Shown piece by piece: positions 40,968-49,768 of a stretch of DNA of 64,000 nt. Within the stretch, counting starts at the first letter, position 1, and every line of letters begins with the position of its first letter. The stretch covers positions 124,001 through 188,000 of the forward strand of contig NZ_JNXE01000002.1 of NCBI RefSeq assembly GCF_000716605.1, written 5' to 3'. Under the pieces are notes generated by a model. That model did not search any database. It was not told the DNA's origin and saw only the letters and a list, made by a program, of their open reading frames with translations. Position numbers and translations under genes: made by a program. This DNA is from Streptomyces sp. NRRL F-525 (GTDB lineage Bacteria; Actinomycetota; Actinomycetes; Streptomycetales; Streptomycetaceae).

Positions 40968-42451
40968 GCGAGACGTTCGTCGGGATGCCGGCGTTCCCGG
41001 CCTTCCCGGTAGCGGCCCACGAAGCCGTCAACAACCAGACCCTGCGCGGAAATCTGCGCCACGCCACCCACACGATCCGCGCCAAACGGGCCAAGGCCGT
41101 GGCGGAGCTGTCGGACTGGGCGGCCCTGCGCGAGGCCGGCAAGCAGATCAAGGACCACACGCTCCGACATCTCGACCGGTATCTGGTCCAGTTGGAGGAG
41201 TCGGTGACGGCCGCCGGTGGCATCGTCCACTGGGCCGCAGACGCGGACGAGGCCAACCGGATCGTGACGCGTCTCGTCCAGGAGACGGGCGAGTCGGAGG
41301 TCGTGAAGGTCAAGTCGATGGCCACGCAGGAGATCGGGCTCAACGAAGCCTTGGAGGCGGCGGGCATCCGCGCCTACGAGACCGATCTCGCCGAGCTGAT
41401 CGTGCAGTTGGGCAAGGACCGGCCCTCGCACATCCTGGTCCCGGCGATCCATCGCAACCGCGGGGAGATCCGGGAGATCTTCGCCCGCGAGATGAGCGAG
41501 TGGGGCCGCCCGGCCCCGGACGGGCTGACCGACACGCCCGCCGAACTCGCCGAGGCCGCCCGCCTGCATCTGAGGGAGAAGTTCCTGCGGGCCAAAGTCG
41601 GCGTCTCCGGCGCCAACTTCATGGTCGCGGACACCGGCACACTCGTCGTCGTCGAGTCAGAGGGCAACGGCCGGATGTGCCTCACTCTCCCCGAGACGCT
41701 GATCTCGGTCGTCGGCATCGAGAAGATCGTGCCCACCTGGCAGGACCTGGAGGTGTTCCTGCAGACCCTCCCCCGCTCCTCGACCGCCGAGCGCATGAAC
41801 CCGTACACCAGCACCTGGACGGGCACGACCGACGGCGACGGGCCGCGCGCCTTCCACCTGGTCCTGCTCGACAACGGCCGTACCGACACCCTCGCCGACG
41901 AGGTCGGCCGGCAGGCCCTGCGCTGCATCCGCTGCTCGGCCTGCCTGAACGTCTGCCCGGTGTACGAGCGGGCCGGCGGTCACGCCTACGGCTCGGTCTA
42001 CCCGGGCCCGATCGGCGCGATCCTCAGCCCCCAACTCCGTGGCACGGCAAGCGAGATCGACGCCTCACTGCCGTACGCGTCCTCCCTGTGCGGTGCCTGC
42101 TACGAGGTGTGCCCGGTCGCCATCGACATCCCCGAGGTGCTGGTGCATCTGCGGGAACGGATCGTGGAGGGCGGGCCGGTGACCCGCGAGGGCAACAAGG
42201 TCGTCCTGCAACCCGCCAAGGGGCATGCCGCCGAGCGCGCGGCCATGCGGGCGGCCCGCTGGACGTTCACCCACCCCGGCGCCCTGCGCACCGGCCAACG
42301 GCTCGCGTCCCGCACCCGGCGCTTCCATCCACGGACCCTGCCGGGACCCGGCAAAGCGTGGAGCGGCACCCGGGACCTGCCCGCCGTACCGGCGGAGCCG
42401 TTCCGCGACTGGTGGCAGCGCACGCACGGTGGAAAGGACGAGGCCAAGTGA
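40964..42451 (+). CDS. lutB: L-lactate utilisation Fe-S protein LutB
   Basis: The 495-residue protein has an N-terminal LUD domain (about residues 65-300; VKVKSMATQEIGLNEAL, SGANFMVADTGTLVVVE) and a C-terminal ferredoxin-like part with two 4Fe-4S motifs, CIRCSACLNVCP near 325 and CGACYEVCP near 377. A further soluble tail follows. It carries electrons in the LutABC L-lactate dehydrogenase, probably to a quinone-linked partner. Overlaps with both neighbours (ATGA and GTGA) indicate a single translation-coupled operon. Confidence 0.95.
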   Translation: MSETFVGMPAFPAFPVAAHEAVNNQTLRGNLRHATHTIRAKRAKAVAELSDWAALREAGKQIKDHTLRHLDRYLVQLEESVTAAGGIVHWAADADEANRIVTRLVQETGESEVVKVKSMATQEIGLNEALEAAGIRAYETDLAELIVQLGKDRPSHILVPAIHRNRGEIREIFAREMSEWGRPAPDGLTDTPAELAEAARLHLREKFLRAKVGVSGANFMVADTGTLVVVESEGNGRMCLTLPETLISVVGIEKIVPTWQDLEVFLQTLPRSSTAERMNPYTSTWTGTTDGDGPRAFHLVLLDNGRTDTLADEVGRQALRCIRCSACLNVCPVYERAGGHAYGSVYPGPIGAILSPQLRGTASEIDASLPYASSLCGACYEVCPVAIDIPEVLVHLRERIVEGGPVTREGNKVVLQPAKGHAAERAAMRAARWTFTHPGALRTGQRLASRTRRFHPRTLPGPGKAWSGTRDLPAVPAEPFRDWWQRTHGGKDEAK

Positions 42452-43116
42452 GCAGCAGGGAACGGATCCTGGGCCGCGTGGAGCGCGCGCTCGCGGATGC
42501 GCCGAAGGACGACACGCCCTACGACCAGACCTTCGAGCGCGGTTATCTGCGCGAGCACGGGGACCAGAGTGTCGAGCAGACGGTGGAGCTGCTCGCCGAG
42601 AATCTCGCCGACTACCGGGCGCTCGTGCACCGGTGCACGGAGACCGAACTGGCCGCCGTGATCGCCGGGTTGCTCGCCGATCGGGGCTCGAAGACCGTCG
42701 TCGTACCGCCGGGGCTAGAGCCCTCTTGGCTCGCTGCGGCCGACGCCGAACAGGTCGCGGACCGGGCCGAGAGCACCCCCGCCGAGCTGGACCGGGTCGA
42801 CAGTGTGGTCACGGCGTGTGCGGTGGCCGTCGCCGAGACCGGCACCATCGTCCTGGGCGGCGGCCCGGACCAGGGCCGTCGCCGGATCACGCTCGTCCCC
42901 GACCATCACATCTGTGTCGTACGGGTGCCGGACCAGGTGGTGTCCTCGGTCCCGCAGGCGCTCCAACGCCTGGATCCCGCACGGCCGTTGACCTGGATCT
43001 CCGGTCCCTCCGCGACCAGCGACATCGAGCTGGACCGGGTCGAGGGGGTGCACGGTCCGCGCACCCTTGAGGTGGTTCTCGTGAGCGGTCAGGCGAGCGT
43101 GGAGGTCAACTCGTAG
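42448..43116 (+). CDS. lutC: L-lactate utilisation protein LutC
   Basis: The 222-residue protein is a single LUD domain: VDSVVTACAVAVAETGTIVLGG, ITLVPDHHICVVRV and TWISGPSATSDIELDRVEGVHGP are characteristic runs, the last ending in the conserved HGP. It is the third subunit of the LutABC system. The GTG start overlaps the stop of lutB. Its last 28 bases overlap the convergent rhamnosidase gene, leaving no room for a separate terminator. Confidence 0.93.
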   Translation: MSSRERILGRVERALADAPKDDTPYDQTFERGYLREHGDQSVEQTVELLAENLADYRALVHRCTETELAAVIAGLLADRGSKTVVVPPGLEPSWLAAADAEQVADRAESTPAELDRVDSVVTACAVAVAETGTIVLGGGPDQGRRRITLVPDHHICVVRVPDQVVSSVPQALQRLDPARPLTWISGPSATSDIELDRVEGVHGPRTLEVVLVSGQASVEVNS

Positions 43117-46100
43117 GTGCCGGACGGCAGTTGGTAGGAGGCGGTGCCGTCCGTGAAGCCGAGGAAGTCCACGCCCAGCGCCTCGGCCAGGGGTTGCCCG
43201 GCCTCGTGGACGGTCGACGGATCGGTGGTGGGGATGCGCAGGGTCGCCGTGCTGTTCGCGGGGACGACCGCCCGGTACGTCAACTTCCCGTCCCGCGCGG
43301 TCCATTCGCTGACGATCTCGCCGTAGGGAGAGACGTGTGAGCCGCGCACCTTCGTGATCCGGCCGGTCGGGTCGATGTGCGGCCGGAGGAAGAAGTGCTG
43401 GAAGCCCGGGTGTTGGGGGGCCTTGGCGATGCCGGCCATGCTCTCGTACATCCACTCCATGATCGCGCCGTAGGAGTAGTGGTTGAAGGAGTTCATGTCG
43501 ACCGGGCCGAAACCGTCCCGCTTCGAGTACGAATTCCAGCGCTCCCAGACCGTGGTGGCGCCGTTGGCCACCGAGTACAGCCAGGACGGCATCGCGTTCT
43601 GGTGGAGGAGGCGGTACGCGAGGTCGGCGCGGCCCTCGTCGGTGAGGACGGGGGCGATGACGTTCACGCCGAGGAAGCCCACGGCGAGGGTGTTCTCCGG
43701 GTACTCCGCGCGGGTGCTGTCGGGGCGGGCCGCCTTGTAGGCCGGGCTGTTGCCGATGTTGTCGGTGAGCAGGGTGACCAGTTGGCGGTGCTGCGACTCC
43801 GTGTCGTAGAAGCCGAGTTTGAGGATCCAGAGCAGGGCGGTCTGGGTGTCGTCCTCGGTCTTGCCGGTGCTGTTGCCGGGGGTGTGGGGCGGTGGGTCGC
43901 CGAGGCTGGAGCGGACGGTCAGTTGCCCGGTGAGGGCGTCGGTGGCGAAGTACTTGGCGATGAAGGCCCGTTTGATGTGGGTGAACAGCCGCTCGTAGGT
44001 GGCTGCTTCGGCGGTGCGGCCGGTGGCGCGGGCCATGTCCGCCATGAGGTGGGCGCTGTAGCCGTAGTAGACGTCGCTGATGAGCTGGGTGCTGGTGATC
44101 TGGAAGGCGAGCCAGTCGCCGAAGATCGCACCCTGGCCCGCGTAGGTGTCGCCGGTGCGACCGCGGATCCAGTCCAGGTACCTGGTCATCGACGCCCAAC
44201 TGCGGTCGATGATCGTGGTGTCGCCGGACATCTGCCACACCGTCCACGGCACGACCACCCCGCAGTCCGACCAACCGCTCGCCGGGAGCGGCTGGCTGAA
44301 GCGGTGGCCGGGGGCGACCCACGGGAACTGGGCTTTCCCCGCACCGTAGTTGTGCTGCGAGTCGATCAGCGTGTCCTGGAAGTGGCTGAGGAAGGAGACC
44401 GCGTCGGTGTTGTACAGGCCGGTACCGGAGAAGAGCTGGGTGTCGCCGGTCCAGCCGAGGCGTTCGTCGCGTTGCGGGCAGTCGGTGGGTATCCAGAGGT
44501 AGTTGCCGCGCTGGCCCCAACGGACGTTGCTGATCAGCTGGTTGACGTCCGTGTCGTCGGTGGTGATGGTGCCGATGTCGTGGAGGGCGGAGGTGGCGAC
44601 CTTGCCGGTGAGCTCGACGAGGGTGACGGTCTCGGTCGTGGTGACGGAGACGTACCGGAAGCCGTAGAACGTCAGCGAGTCCTGGTGGGTCTCCCCCGCC
44701 GGGTCGCCCTTCAGGATGTAGGTGCTGGTGGCCTCGGCGGTGCGGAGGTTCGCGCGGTAGACCGAGCCCTCGGGTCCGTCGGCGCCCGCGCTGTCGTCGT
44801 TGAGCATCTCCCCCGGTCTGAAGGCGACTTGGGCGCCCGCCGGGCCGCGCAGGGTGTAGCGGGGCACGCCGACGAGGTTCTGGCCGAGGTCGATGACGGC
44901 GGTGTCGCCGGGGTGCAGGGTGACGGAGACGGTGGACGCCCGGGTGGGATCGGTGACCGTGCGGGCGGGGTCGACGACGATACGGCCCTTGCCGTTCGCG
45001 CTGCCCTCCTCGCCCGCGACTACCGTGACGCCGGTGACTCCCGTGTAGACGGTGACGGAGCGCGGCTTGCGGTCCCACTCGGGCATCAGGCGGGCGCTCT
45101 CGCCGGGATAGGCGACCAACTGGGCTTCAGGGAAGGGGTCTTGAGCCTCGACGGGCGACCAGGCCGAGGTGTCGAAGCCGTTCGCCGTCCAGCCCGGGAG
45201 TTCCTTACGGGCGTCGTAGAGCTGGCCGTCGTAGATGTCGTCGGTGCGGTAGGGGCCGGTGTCGGTGGCTCGCCAGTCGGCGCCGGAGGCGGTGACGATC
45301 GTCTGGGTGGAGCCGTCGGCGTACCGGACGAGGAGTTTCGCCTTGAGGGCCAGGGGGTTGCCGTCGGCCGAGTAGTGGGTGCTGTCCTCGGCGATGCGGC
45401 CGTTGTACCAGCCGTTGCCGAGCACGGCGGCGAGGGTGACCTGGGCCGGGTCGGCGAGCAGGTCCGTGACGTCGTAGGCGAAGTAGTTGACGGTGGTGTC
45501 GTAGTTGGTCCAGCCCGGGGGCAGGAACTCGTACGTGGTGCCGTCGCCCTGGGGCACGGAGACGCGGCGGCCGTTGACGTACGCGTCGTAGACGCCGAGC
45601 GCGGAGACGTACAGCCGGGCCTCGGCGACCTGTCCGCCCGTCAGTGGTGTCTGGCTGCGCAGGAGAGGTGCGCCGGGAGTGTTCGGGCGCTTGCCCGCCA
45701 TGGCGATCCACCGCGCGCCGTCCCAGCCGGTGACGCCGTCCGTGCTGAGCAGGCCGGTCTCGAAGTGGGCGGTGGGTGCGGCGGTGACGGCGCGGCCGTG
45801 CTCGTCCCAGACCGTGACCGTCCAGTGGTAGCGGGTCGAGGCGCGCAGTTCGGGGCCGGAGTAGCGGACGGCGACCGAGTCCGCCGAGTCGACGCGGCCG
45901 CTGTCCCAGACGTCGGCGCTGCCGTGGGTCAGGTGCCGGGGTGAGGTGGCGACCTTGATCCGGTACGCCGTCTGGTGCCGTCCCCGCGCGCTTGACGCCA
46001 TGCGCCAGCCGAATCTCGGGTGTGCCGCGTCGACGCCGAGCGGGTCGGTGCGGTGTTCCACGGTCAGGCCGGACACCGTGGTGCCGGTGGAGCGGGTTCC

Positions 46101-46226
46101 GCCGCCGCTGCCTCCCGCCATCGCCGCGGGGACGACGCTGAGGGCAGCCGCCGTGGTGAGCAACGTACGGCGGCGCAGCCTTCCGTAGCGGGCCGTCGCG
46201 TCGACTCCGTCGACTCCGTCGTTCAT
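43089..46226 (-). CDS. Exported GH78 alpha-L-rhamnosidase
   Basis: The 1045-residue protein has a Tat-like signal (RRRTLLTTAAALSVVPAAMA, about residues 18-37). It continues with beta-sandwich carbohydrate-binding parts (VEHRTDPLGVDAAHPRFGWRM; WIAMAGKRPNTPGAPLLR) and an (alpha/alpha)6 barrel carrying DCPQRDERLGWTGDTQ near 580, which holds acidic catalytic residues in GH78. It should release terminal alpha-L-rhamnose from plant or microbial glycans outside the cell. The product feeds RhaSTPQ. No LacI-type operator is obvious before it, so its control may differ from the import genes. Confidence 0.93.
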   Translation of the reverse strand: MNDGVDGVDATARYGRLRRRTLLTTAAALSVVPAAMAGGSGGGTRSTGTTVSGLTVEHRTDPLGVDAAHPRFGWRMASSARGRHQTAYRIKVATSPRHLTHGSADVWDSGRVDSADSVAVRYSGPELRASTRYHWTVTVWDEHGRAVTAAPTAHFETGLLSTDGVTGWDGARWIAMAGKRPNTPGAPLLRSQTPLTGGQVAEARLYVSALGVYDAYVNGRRVSVPQGDGTTYEFLPPGWTNYDTTVNYFAYDVTDLLADPAQVTLAAVLGNGWYNGRIAEDSTHYSADGNPLALKAKLLVRYADGSTQTIVTASGADWRATDTGPYRTDDIYDGQLYDARKELPGWTANGFDTSAWSPVEAQDPFPEAQLVAYPGESARLMPEWDRKPRSVTVYTGVTGVTVVAGEEGSANGKGRIVVDPARTVTDPTRASTVSVTLHPGDTAVIDLGQNLVGVPRYTLRGPAGAQVAFRPGEMLNDDSAGADGPEGSVYRANLRTAEATSTYILKGDPAGETHQDSLTFYGFRYVSVTTTETVTLVELTGKVATSALHDIGTITTDDTDVNQLISNVRWGQRGNYLWIPTDCPQRDERLGWTGDTQLFSGTGLYNTDAVSFLSHFQDTLIDSQHNYGAGKAQFPWVAPGHRFSQPLPASGWSDCGVVVPWTVWQMSGDTTIIDRSWASMTRYLDWIRGRTGDTYAGQGAIFGDWLAFQITSTQLISDVYYGYSAHLMADMARATGRTAEAATYERLFTHIKRAFIAKYFATDALTGQLTVRSSLGDPPPHTPGNSTGKTEDDTQTALLWILKLGFYDTESQHRQLVTLLTDNIGNSPAYKAARPDSTRAEYPENTLAVGFLGVNVIAPVLTDEGRADLAYRLLHQNAMPSWLYSVANGATTVWERWNSYSKRDGFGPVDMNSFNHYSYGAIMEWMYESMAGIAKAPQHPGFQHFFLRPHIDPTGRITKVRGSHVSPYGEIVSEWTARDGKLTYRAVVPANSTATLRIPTTDPSTVHEAGQPLAEALGVDFLGFTDGTASYQLPSGTYELTSTLA

Positions 46227-46355
46227 GCCGCTGTCCCTTCGGCCCGCCGGGAGATGGAGGTGCTACGGATCATTCCAGGGTCCGCGTGCCCACGTCACCA
46301 GCCGGTGGGACGCTGTTGAAGGGCGGCGGCGGACCGGCGCCGTTAGCGTGAGGAC

Positions 46356-47510
46356 ATGATCCGGTTCGAGCAGGTCAGCAAGCGGTACCCGGACGGTACG
46401 ACAGCCGTGGACGGCCTGTCCTTCGAGGTGGACGAGGGCGAACTCGTCACGCTGGTGGGCCCGTCCGGCTGCGGCAAGACGACGACCATGATGATGGTCA
46501 ACCGCCTCATCGAGCCCACCTCCGGCCGGATCTTCGTGAACGGCGAGGACATCGCCGGCGTCGACCCGGTTCAGCTTCGCCGCCGTATCGGTTACGTCAT
46601 CCAGCAGGTGGGCCTCTTCCCGCACCGCACGGTCCTCGACAACACGGCGACCGTGCCGTCCCTGGTCGGCTGGAAGCGGGCGAAGGCGCGGGAGCGGGCC
46701 GCCGAGCTGCTCGATCTGGTGGGCCTCGACCCGAAGACGTACGGACCGCGCTACCCGGAGCAGTTGTCGGGAGGGCAGCGGCAGCGCGTCGGGGTGGCCC
46801 GGGCGCTGGCCGCCGATCCGCCGGTGCTGCTGATGGACGAACCCTTCGGCGCGGTCGACCCGGTGGTGCGGGAGCAGTTGCAGGACGAGTTCCTGCGGAT
46901 GCAGGCCGCCGTGCGCAAGACCGTGCTGCTGGTCACGCACGACATCGAGGAGGCGGTACGGCTCGGCGACCGGATCGCCGTGTACGGGCAGGGGCGGATC
47001 GAGCAGTACGACACCCCCGGCGCGGTGCTCGGGACGCCGACGACGCCGTATGTCGCGTCGTTCGTGGGCGCGGACCGGGGTCTGAAGCGCCTGTCGGTCA
47101 CCGCGATCGAGCCCGACGACCTGGAACAGCCGCCCGTCGCCCGGGCCGACGAGCAGGCGCAGCGGGCCGCCGAGCGGCTGCGGGCGGAGGGCGCGCGATG
47201 GGCGGTGGTCCTCGACGAGCAGGGCGAGTTGCAGGGGTGGGTCAAGGCCGACGAACTCAGCGCTGGCGGCACCGTCGGTGAACTCGCCCACCGGATGAAC
47301 GCGTGGGTGCCGGTGGGCGCCCCCTTGAAGCAGGCGTTCGGCGTGATGCTCCAGCACGACGCCGGGTGGGTCGCCGTGCTGGACGGAGCGCGCTTCCTCG
47401 GTGTGCTGACCCCGGCGAAACTGCACGAGGCGCTCCGGCGGTCCGTGGACGCGGACGCGCTCGGAGTGCCCCGGGGGCAGGTGGACTTCGACTCGGTGGC
47501 GGATGCGTGA
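46356..47510 (+). CDS. Osmoprotectant ABC transporter ATPase with CBS domains (OpuCA/BusAA-like)
   Basis: The 384-residue protein has an ABC domain with Walker A GPSGCGKTTT, signature LSGGQRQR and Walker B VLLMDEPFGAVDP. The LVTHDIEEAVRLGDRI run is typical of glycine betaine/choline importers (OpuC, ProV). Residues about 255-375 form CBS-like repeats (RWAVVLDEQGELQGWV, GWVAVLDGARFLGVL) that sense ionic strength in characterised homologues. Partner permeases and binding protein lie at 48144-50445 on the other strand, with an unrelated gene between them. Confidence 0.9.
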   Translation: MIRFEQVSKRYPDGTTAVDGLSFEVDEGELVTLVGPSGCGKTTTMMMVNRLIEPTSGRIFVNGEDIAGVDPVQLRRRIGYVIQQVGLFPHRTVLDNTATVPSLVGWKRAKARERAAELLDLVGLDPKTYGPRYPEQLSGGQRQRVGVARALAADPPVLLMDEPFGAVDPVVREQLQDEFLRMQAAVRKTVLLVTHDIEEAVRLGDRIAVYGQGRIEQYDTPGAVLGTPTTPYVASFVGADRGLKRLSVTAIEPDDLEQPPVARADEQAQRAAERLRAEGARWAVVLDEQGELQGWVKADELSAGGTVGELAHRMNAWVPVGAPLKQAFGVMLQHDAGWVAVLDGARFLGVLTPAKLHEALRRSVDADALGVPRGQVDFDSVADA

Positions 47511-47525
47511 GGGGCGCGCTCCGGC

Positions 47526-48104
47526 TCAGGAGTAGGTGAGGGGGCAGCCCCGTCGTAGCGCGTGCTGGGCCGCGCGCAGGTACAGGGCCACGTAGAAGGC
47601 CGTGTCGAGGTCCTGGCTCCAGGGACCGGGACGGGCGGCCGCCAACTCCTCTGCCTCTCCCTCCAGGAACCAGAAGGTGAGGTCCAGGTTTCCCGTCACC
47701 TCCGGTATCCCGACGGGCAGTTCGAGCACCGCGGCCAGCCGCTCGGCGAGGGCGAGCACCTGAGGTGCGCCGACGATCACCGTCTCGTCCGTGTACGCGG
47801 AGCCGATGGGCAGCCGTATCTCCTCGTCGAGCGAGACCGGTACCAGCACCGACCAGTCGCCGAGCAACGCCCTTTCCGCAGGGGTCAGTTCGGCGCGGCA
47901 CAGCGCGTCGAATCCCCGCATGGAGGGGCTCAGCTTCTCCTCGAAGCCCGGGGCCGTGTCCCGCTCGGGCACGGACGTGTACGGCGGCAGCCCGCGCCGT
48001 GCCAGCTCCGCGTCGAGCCCCTTCGCGATCGCCCCCATGCCCCCTTCCCCCGTGTCCTCACCGAACCACTCCTGCGCGTCGACATCGACGAGATAGACAC
48101 CCAT
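47526..48104 (-). CDS. Conserved protein of unknown function
   Basis: I do not recognise the family. The 192-residue product is soluble, acidic and without a signal (MGVYLVDVDAQEWFGEDTG at the start; LLGDWSVLVPVSLDEEI in the middle; YVALYLRAAQHALRRGC near the end). The regular alternation of strands and helices suggests a compact alpha/beta domain. It interrupts the osmoprotectant transporter genes, but nothing in the sequence ties it to that function. An upstream GTG-like start five codons earlier is possible. Confidence 0.75.
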   Translation of the reverse strand: MGVYLVDVDAQEWFGEDTGEGGMGAIAKGLDAELARRGLPPYTSVPERDTAPGFEEKLSPSMRGFDALCRAELTPAERALLGDWSVLVPVSLDEEIRLPIGSAYTDETVIVGAPQVLALAERLAAVLELPVGIPEVTGNLDLTFWFLEGEAEELAAARPGPWSQDLDTAFYVALYLRAAQHALRRGCPLTYS

Positions 48105-48143
48105 GCCCGCACCGTACAAGCCGCCACTGACAATGCCCCGGCC

Positions 48144-49100
48144 TCACTTCAACAGGCCCTTGTCCTTCAGATACGCCCGCGCCACGTCCTGCGCCAACCG
48201 CCGCCAGCTGTCCACCTGTTGGTTCATGGAGGCGAGGTCGGCCGTAGTGAGAACGTCGTTGAGTTTCCCCAGCGCCTTGGTCACACCGGTGCTGCCCGCC
48301 CGGGACCGGTTGACGACCGGGACGACGTAGTCGGCGTTCTGGAGGTGCTTGTCGTCGGTCAGGAGGACCAGGCCGAACTGGTCGAGGGTGGCGTCGGTGG
48401 TCGTGGTCAGCACCATTTGGTCCTGGCCGTTCTGGACCGCGCTCTTCGCCTGGGTCGTGCCGACGCCCTTCGGGTCGACGGCGGTGATGTCGATGCCGTA
48501 GACCTTCTTCAACCCTGGTTCGCAGTACGGCCGTTGGACACACTCGTCGCCCGCCGCGAGTCGAACCTTCAGTCCCGAGGCGCCGAGGTCGCTGAGGGTC
48601 TTGAGGTGGTGTTGCCTGGCGTACGAGCGGGCCACCGCGAAGGCGTTCTGGTCGACGGCCCTGCCGGGGTCGAGGACCGTGAGGCCGCGGGGCGTGGCCA
48701 GTCGGCGGAGTGCCTTCATCGTGGTGGCGAGGTCGGGGGAACCGACGGCCGGGGCATTCGGGCCGTTGGTCTTGGCGTTGAGCCAGTCGGCGAAGGTGGC
48801 CGCGTACTCGGGGACGACGTCGATCTGCCCTGATTCCAGGGCGGGTTCGTAGAGTTCGCGGTTGGCGACGGTCAGCAGGGACGTCTTGTATCCGGCTTGC
48901 TTCAGCAGGAGCGCGTACATCTGGGCCAGCAGGTCGCTCTCCGTGAATCCGGCCGAGCCGATGGTGAGGTGGTGGCTGTCGCCGGGTGGCGCGGTGACGG
49001 CGCCCTTGTTCTCCAGGGACGGGCCGGTCGAGCAGCCGGTGACCAGGAGGAGGAGACCGACCGCAGCCGTGCGTCGCAGTCGTAGTCGTAGTCGCTTCAT
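48144..49100 (-). CDS. Osmoprotectant ABC transporter substrate-binding lipoprotein
   Basis: The 318-residue protein has a lipoprotein signal with lipobox VTGC (about residue 22). It continues with the OpuAC/OsmX fold: LTIGSAGFTESDLLAQMYALLL, GQIDVVPEYAATFADWL (with aromatic residues that cage quaternary ammonium groups in relatives), VRLAAGDECVQRPYCEPGL and MVLTTTTDATLDQFG. It should bind glycine betaine, choline or a similar solute. Its ATG overlaps the upstream permease stop (ATGA). Confidence 0.9.
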   Translation of the reverse strand: MKRLRLRLRRTAAVGLLLLVTGCSTGPSLENKGAVTAPPGDSHHLTIGSAGFTESDLLAQMYALLLKQAGYKTSLLTVANRELYEPALESGQIDVVPEYAATFADWLNAKTNGPNAPAVGSPDLATTMKALRRLATPRGLTVLDPGRAVDQNAFAVARSYARQHHLKTLSDLGASGLKVRLAAGDECVQRPYCEPGLKKVYGIDITAVDPKGVGTTQAKSAVQNGQDQMVLTTTTDATLDQFGLVLLTDDKHLQNADYVVPVVNRSRAGSTGVTKALGKLNDVLTTADLASMNQQVDSWRRLAQDVARAYLKDKGLLK

Positions 49101-49768
49101 CGCGCTCTCCCCGCCCATCGCGGCGCCAGCCGTTCGGCGACCTCGAAGACGCCCTCGACGAGCAGCGCGAAGACGGCGACGAGCACGGCTCCGGCCACCA
49201 CCTGTGCGGTGTTGGCGAGGTTAAAGCCGGCGGTGATGATGCGGCCGAGTCCGCCGCCGCCCGCCAGTGCGGCGATGGTGGCGGTGGCGACGAGTTGGAC
49301 GGCCGCGATCCGGACGCCGTTCATCAACAACGGGAGGGAGAGCGGCAGTTCGACCCGGAACAACATCTGACGGCCCGTCATCCCCATGCCGCGTGCGGCC
49401 CGCACCACATCGCGGTCGACCTCGCGCATGCCGACGTAGGCGTTGGTGAGCAGGGGCGGTACGGCGAACAGGACGAGGGCTACGACCGTGGGTCCCTCGC
49501 CCCACTTGCCGATCGGGGTGAGGAGCAGCAGGACCAGGACGGCGAAGGTGGGCACCGCGCGGCCGATGTTGGAGATGTTCACGGCGAGTGCGCCGCCCTT
49601 GCCGAGGTGGCCGAGGACGAGGGCGATCGGCAGCGCGATCAGACAGCTGATGACCAGGCAGACGACCGTGAGCACGAGGTGCTGCGCGAGCCGGTGCCAG
49701 ATGCCGTCGTCGCCGGACCAGTGGGCGGAGTCGGTGAGCCAATGCCAGGCGTCGGTAAGGGTGTTCAT
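49097..49768 (-). CDS. Osmoprotectant ABC transporter permease
   Basis: The 223-residue protein has five to six membrane helices and the binding-protein-dependent permease EAA-like loop AARGMGMTGRQMLFRVELPL. It starts with a short soluble stretch (HWLTDSAHWSGDDGIWHR). This is one half of the OpuC/BusAB-type channel. The ATG overlaps the preceding permease gene stop by four bases and its own stop overlaps the binding protein gene, so all three genes form one coupled operon. Confidence 0.9.
   Translation of the reverse strand: MNTLTDAWHWLTDSAHWSGDDGIWHRLAQHLVLTVVCLVISCLIALPIALVLGHLGKGGALAVNISNIGRAVPTFAVLVLLLLTPIGKWGEGPTVVALVLFAVPPLLTNAYVGMREVDRDVVRAARGMGMTGRQMLFRVELPLSLPLLMNGVRIAAVQLVATATIAALAGGGGLGRIITAGFNLANTAQVVAGAVLVAVFALLVEGVFEVAERLAPRWAGRAR

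Noticed and set aside
43377..45944. An 855-codon plus-strand open frame
   Set aside because: Antisense to the GH78 rhamnosidase, which has clear family motifs; the opposite frame has none.
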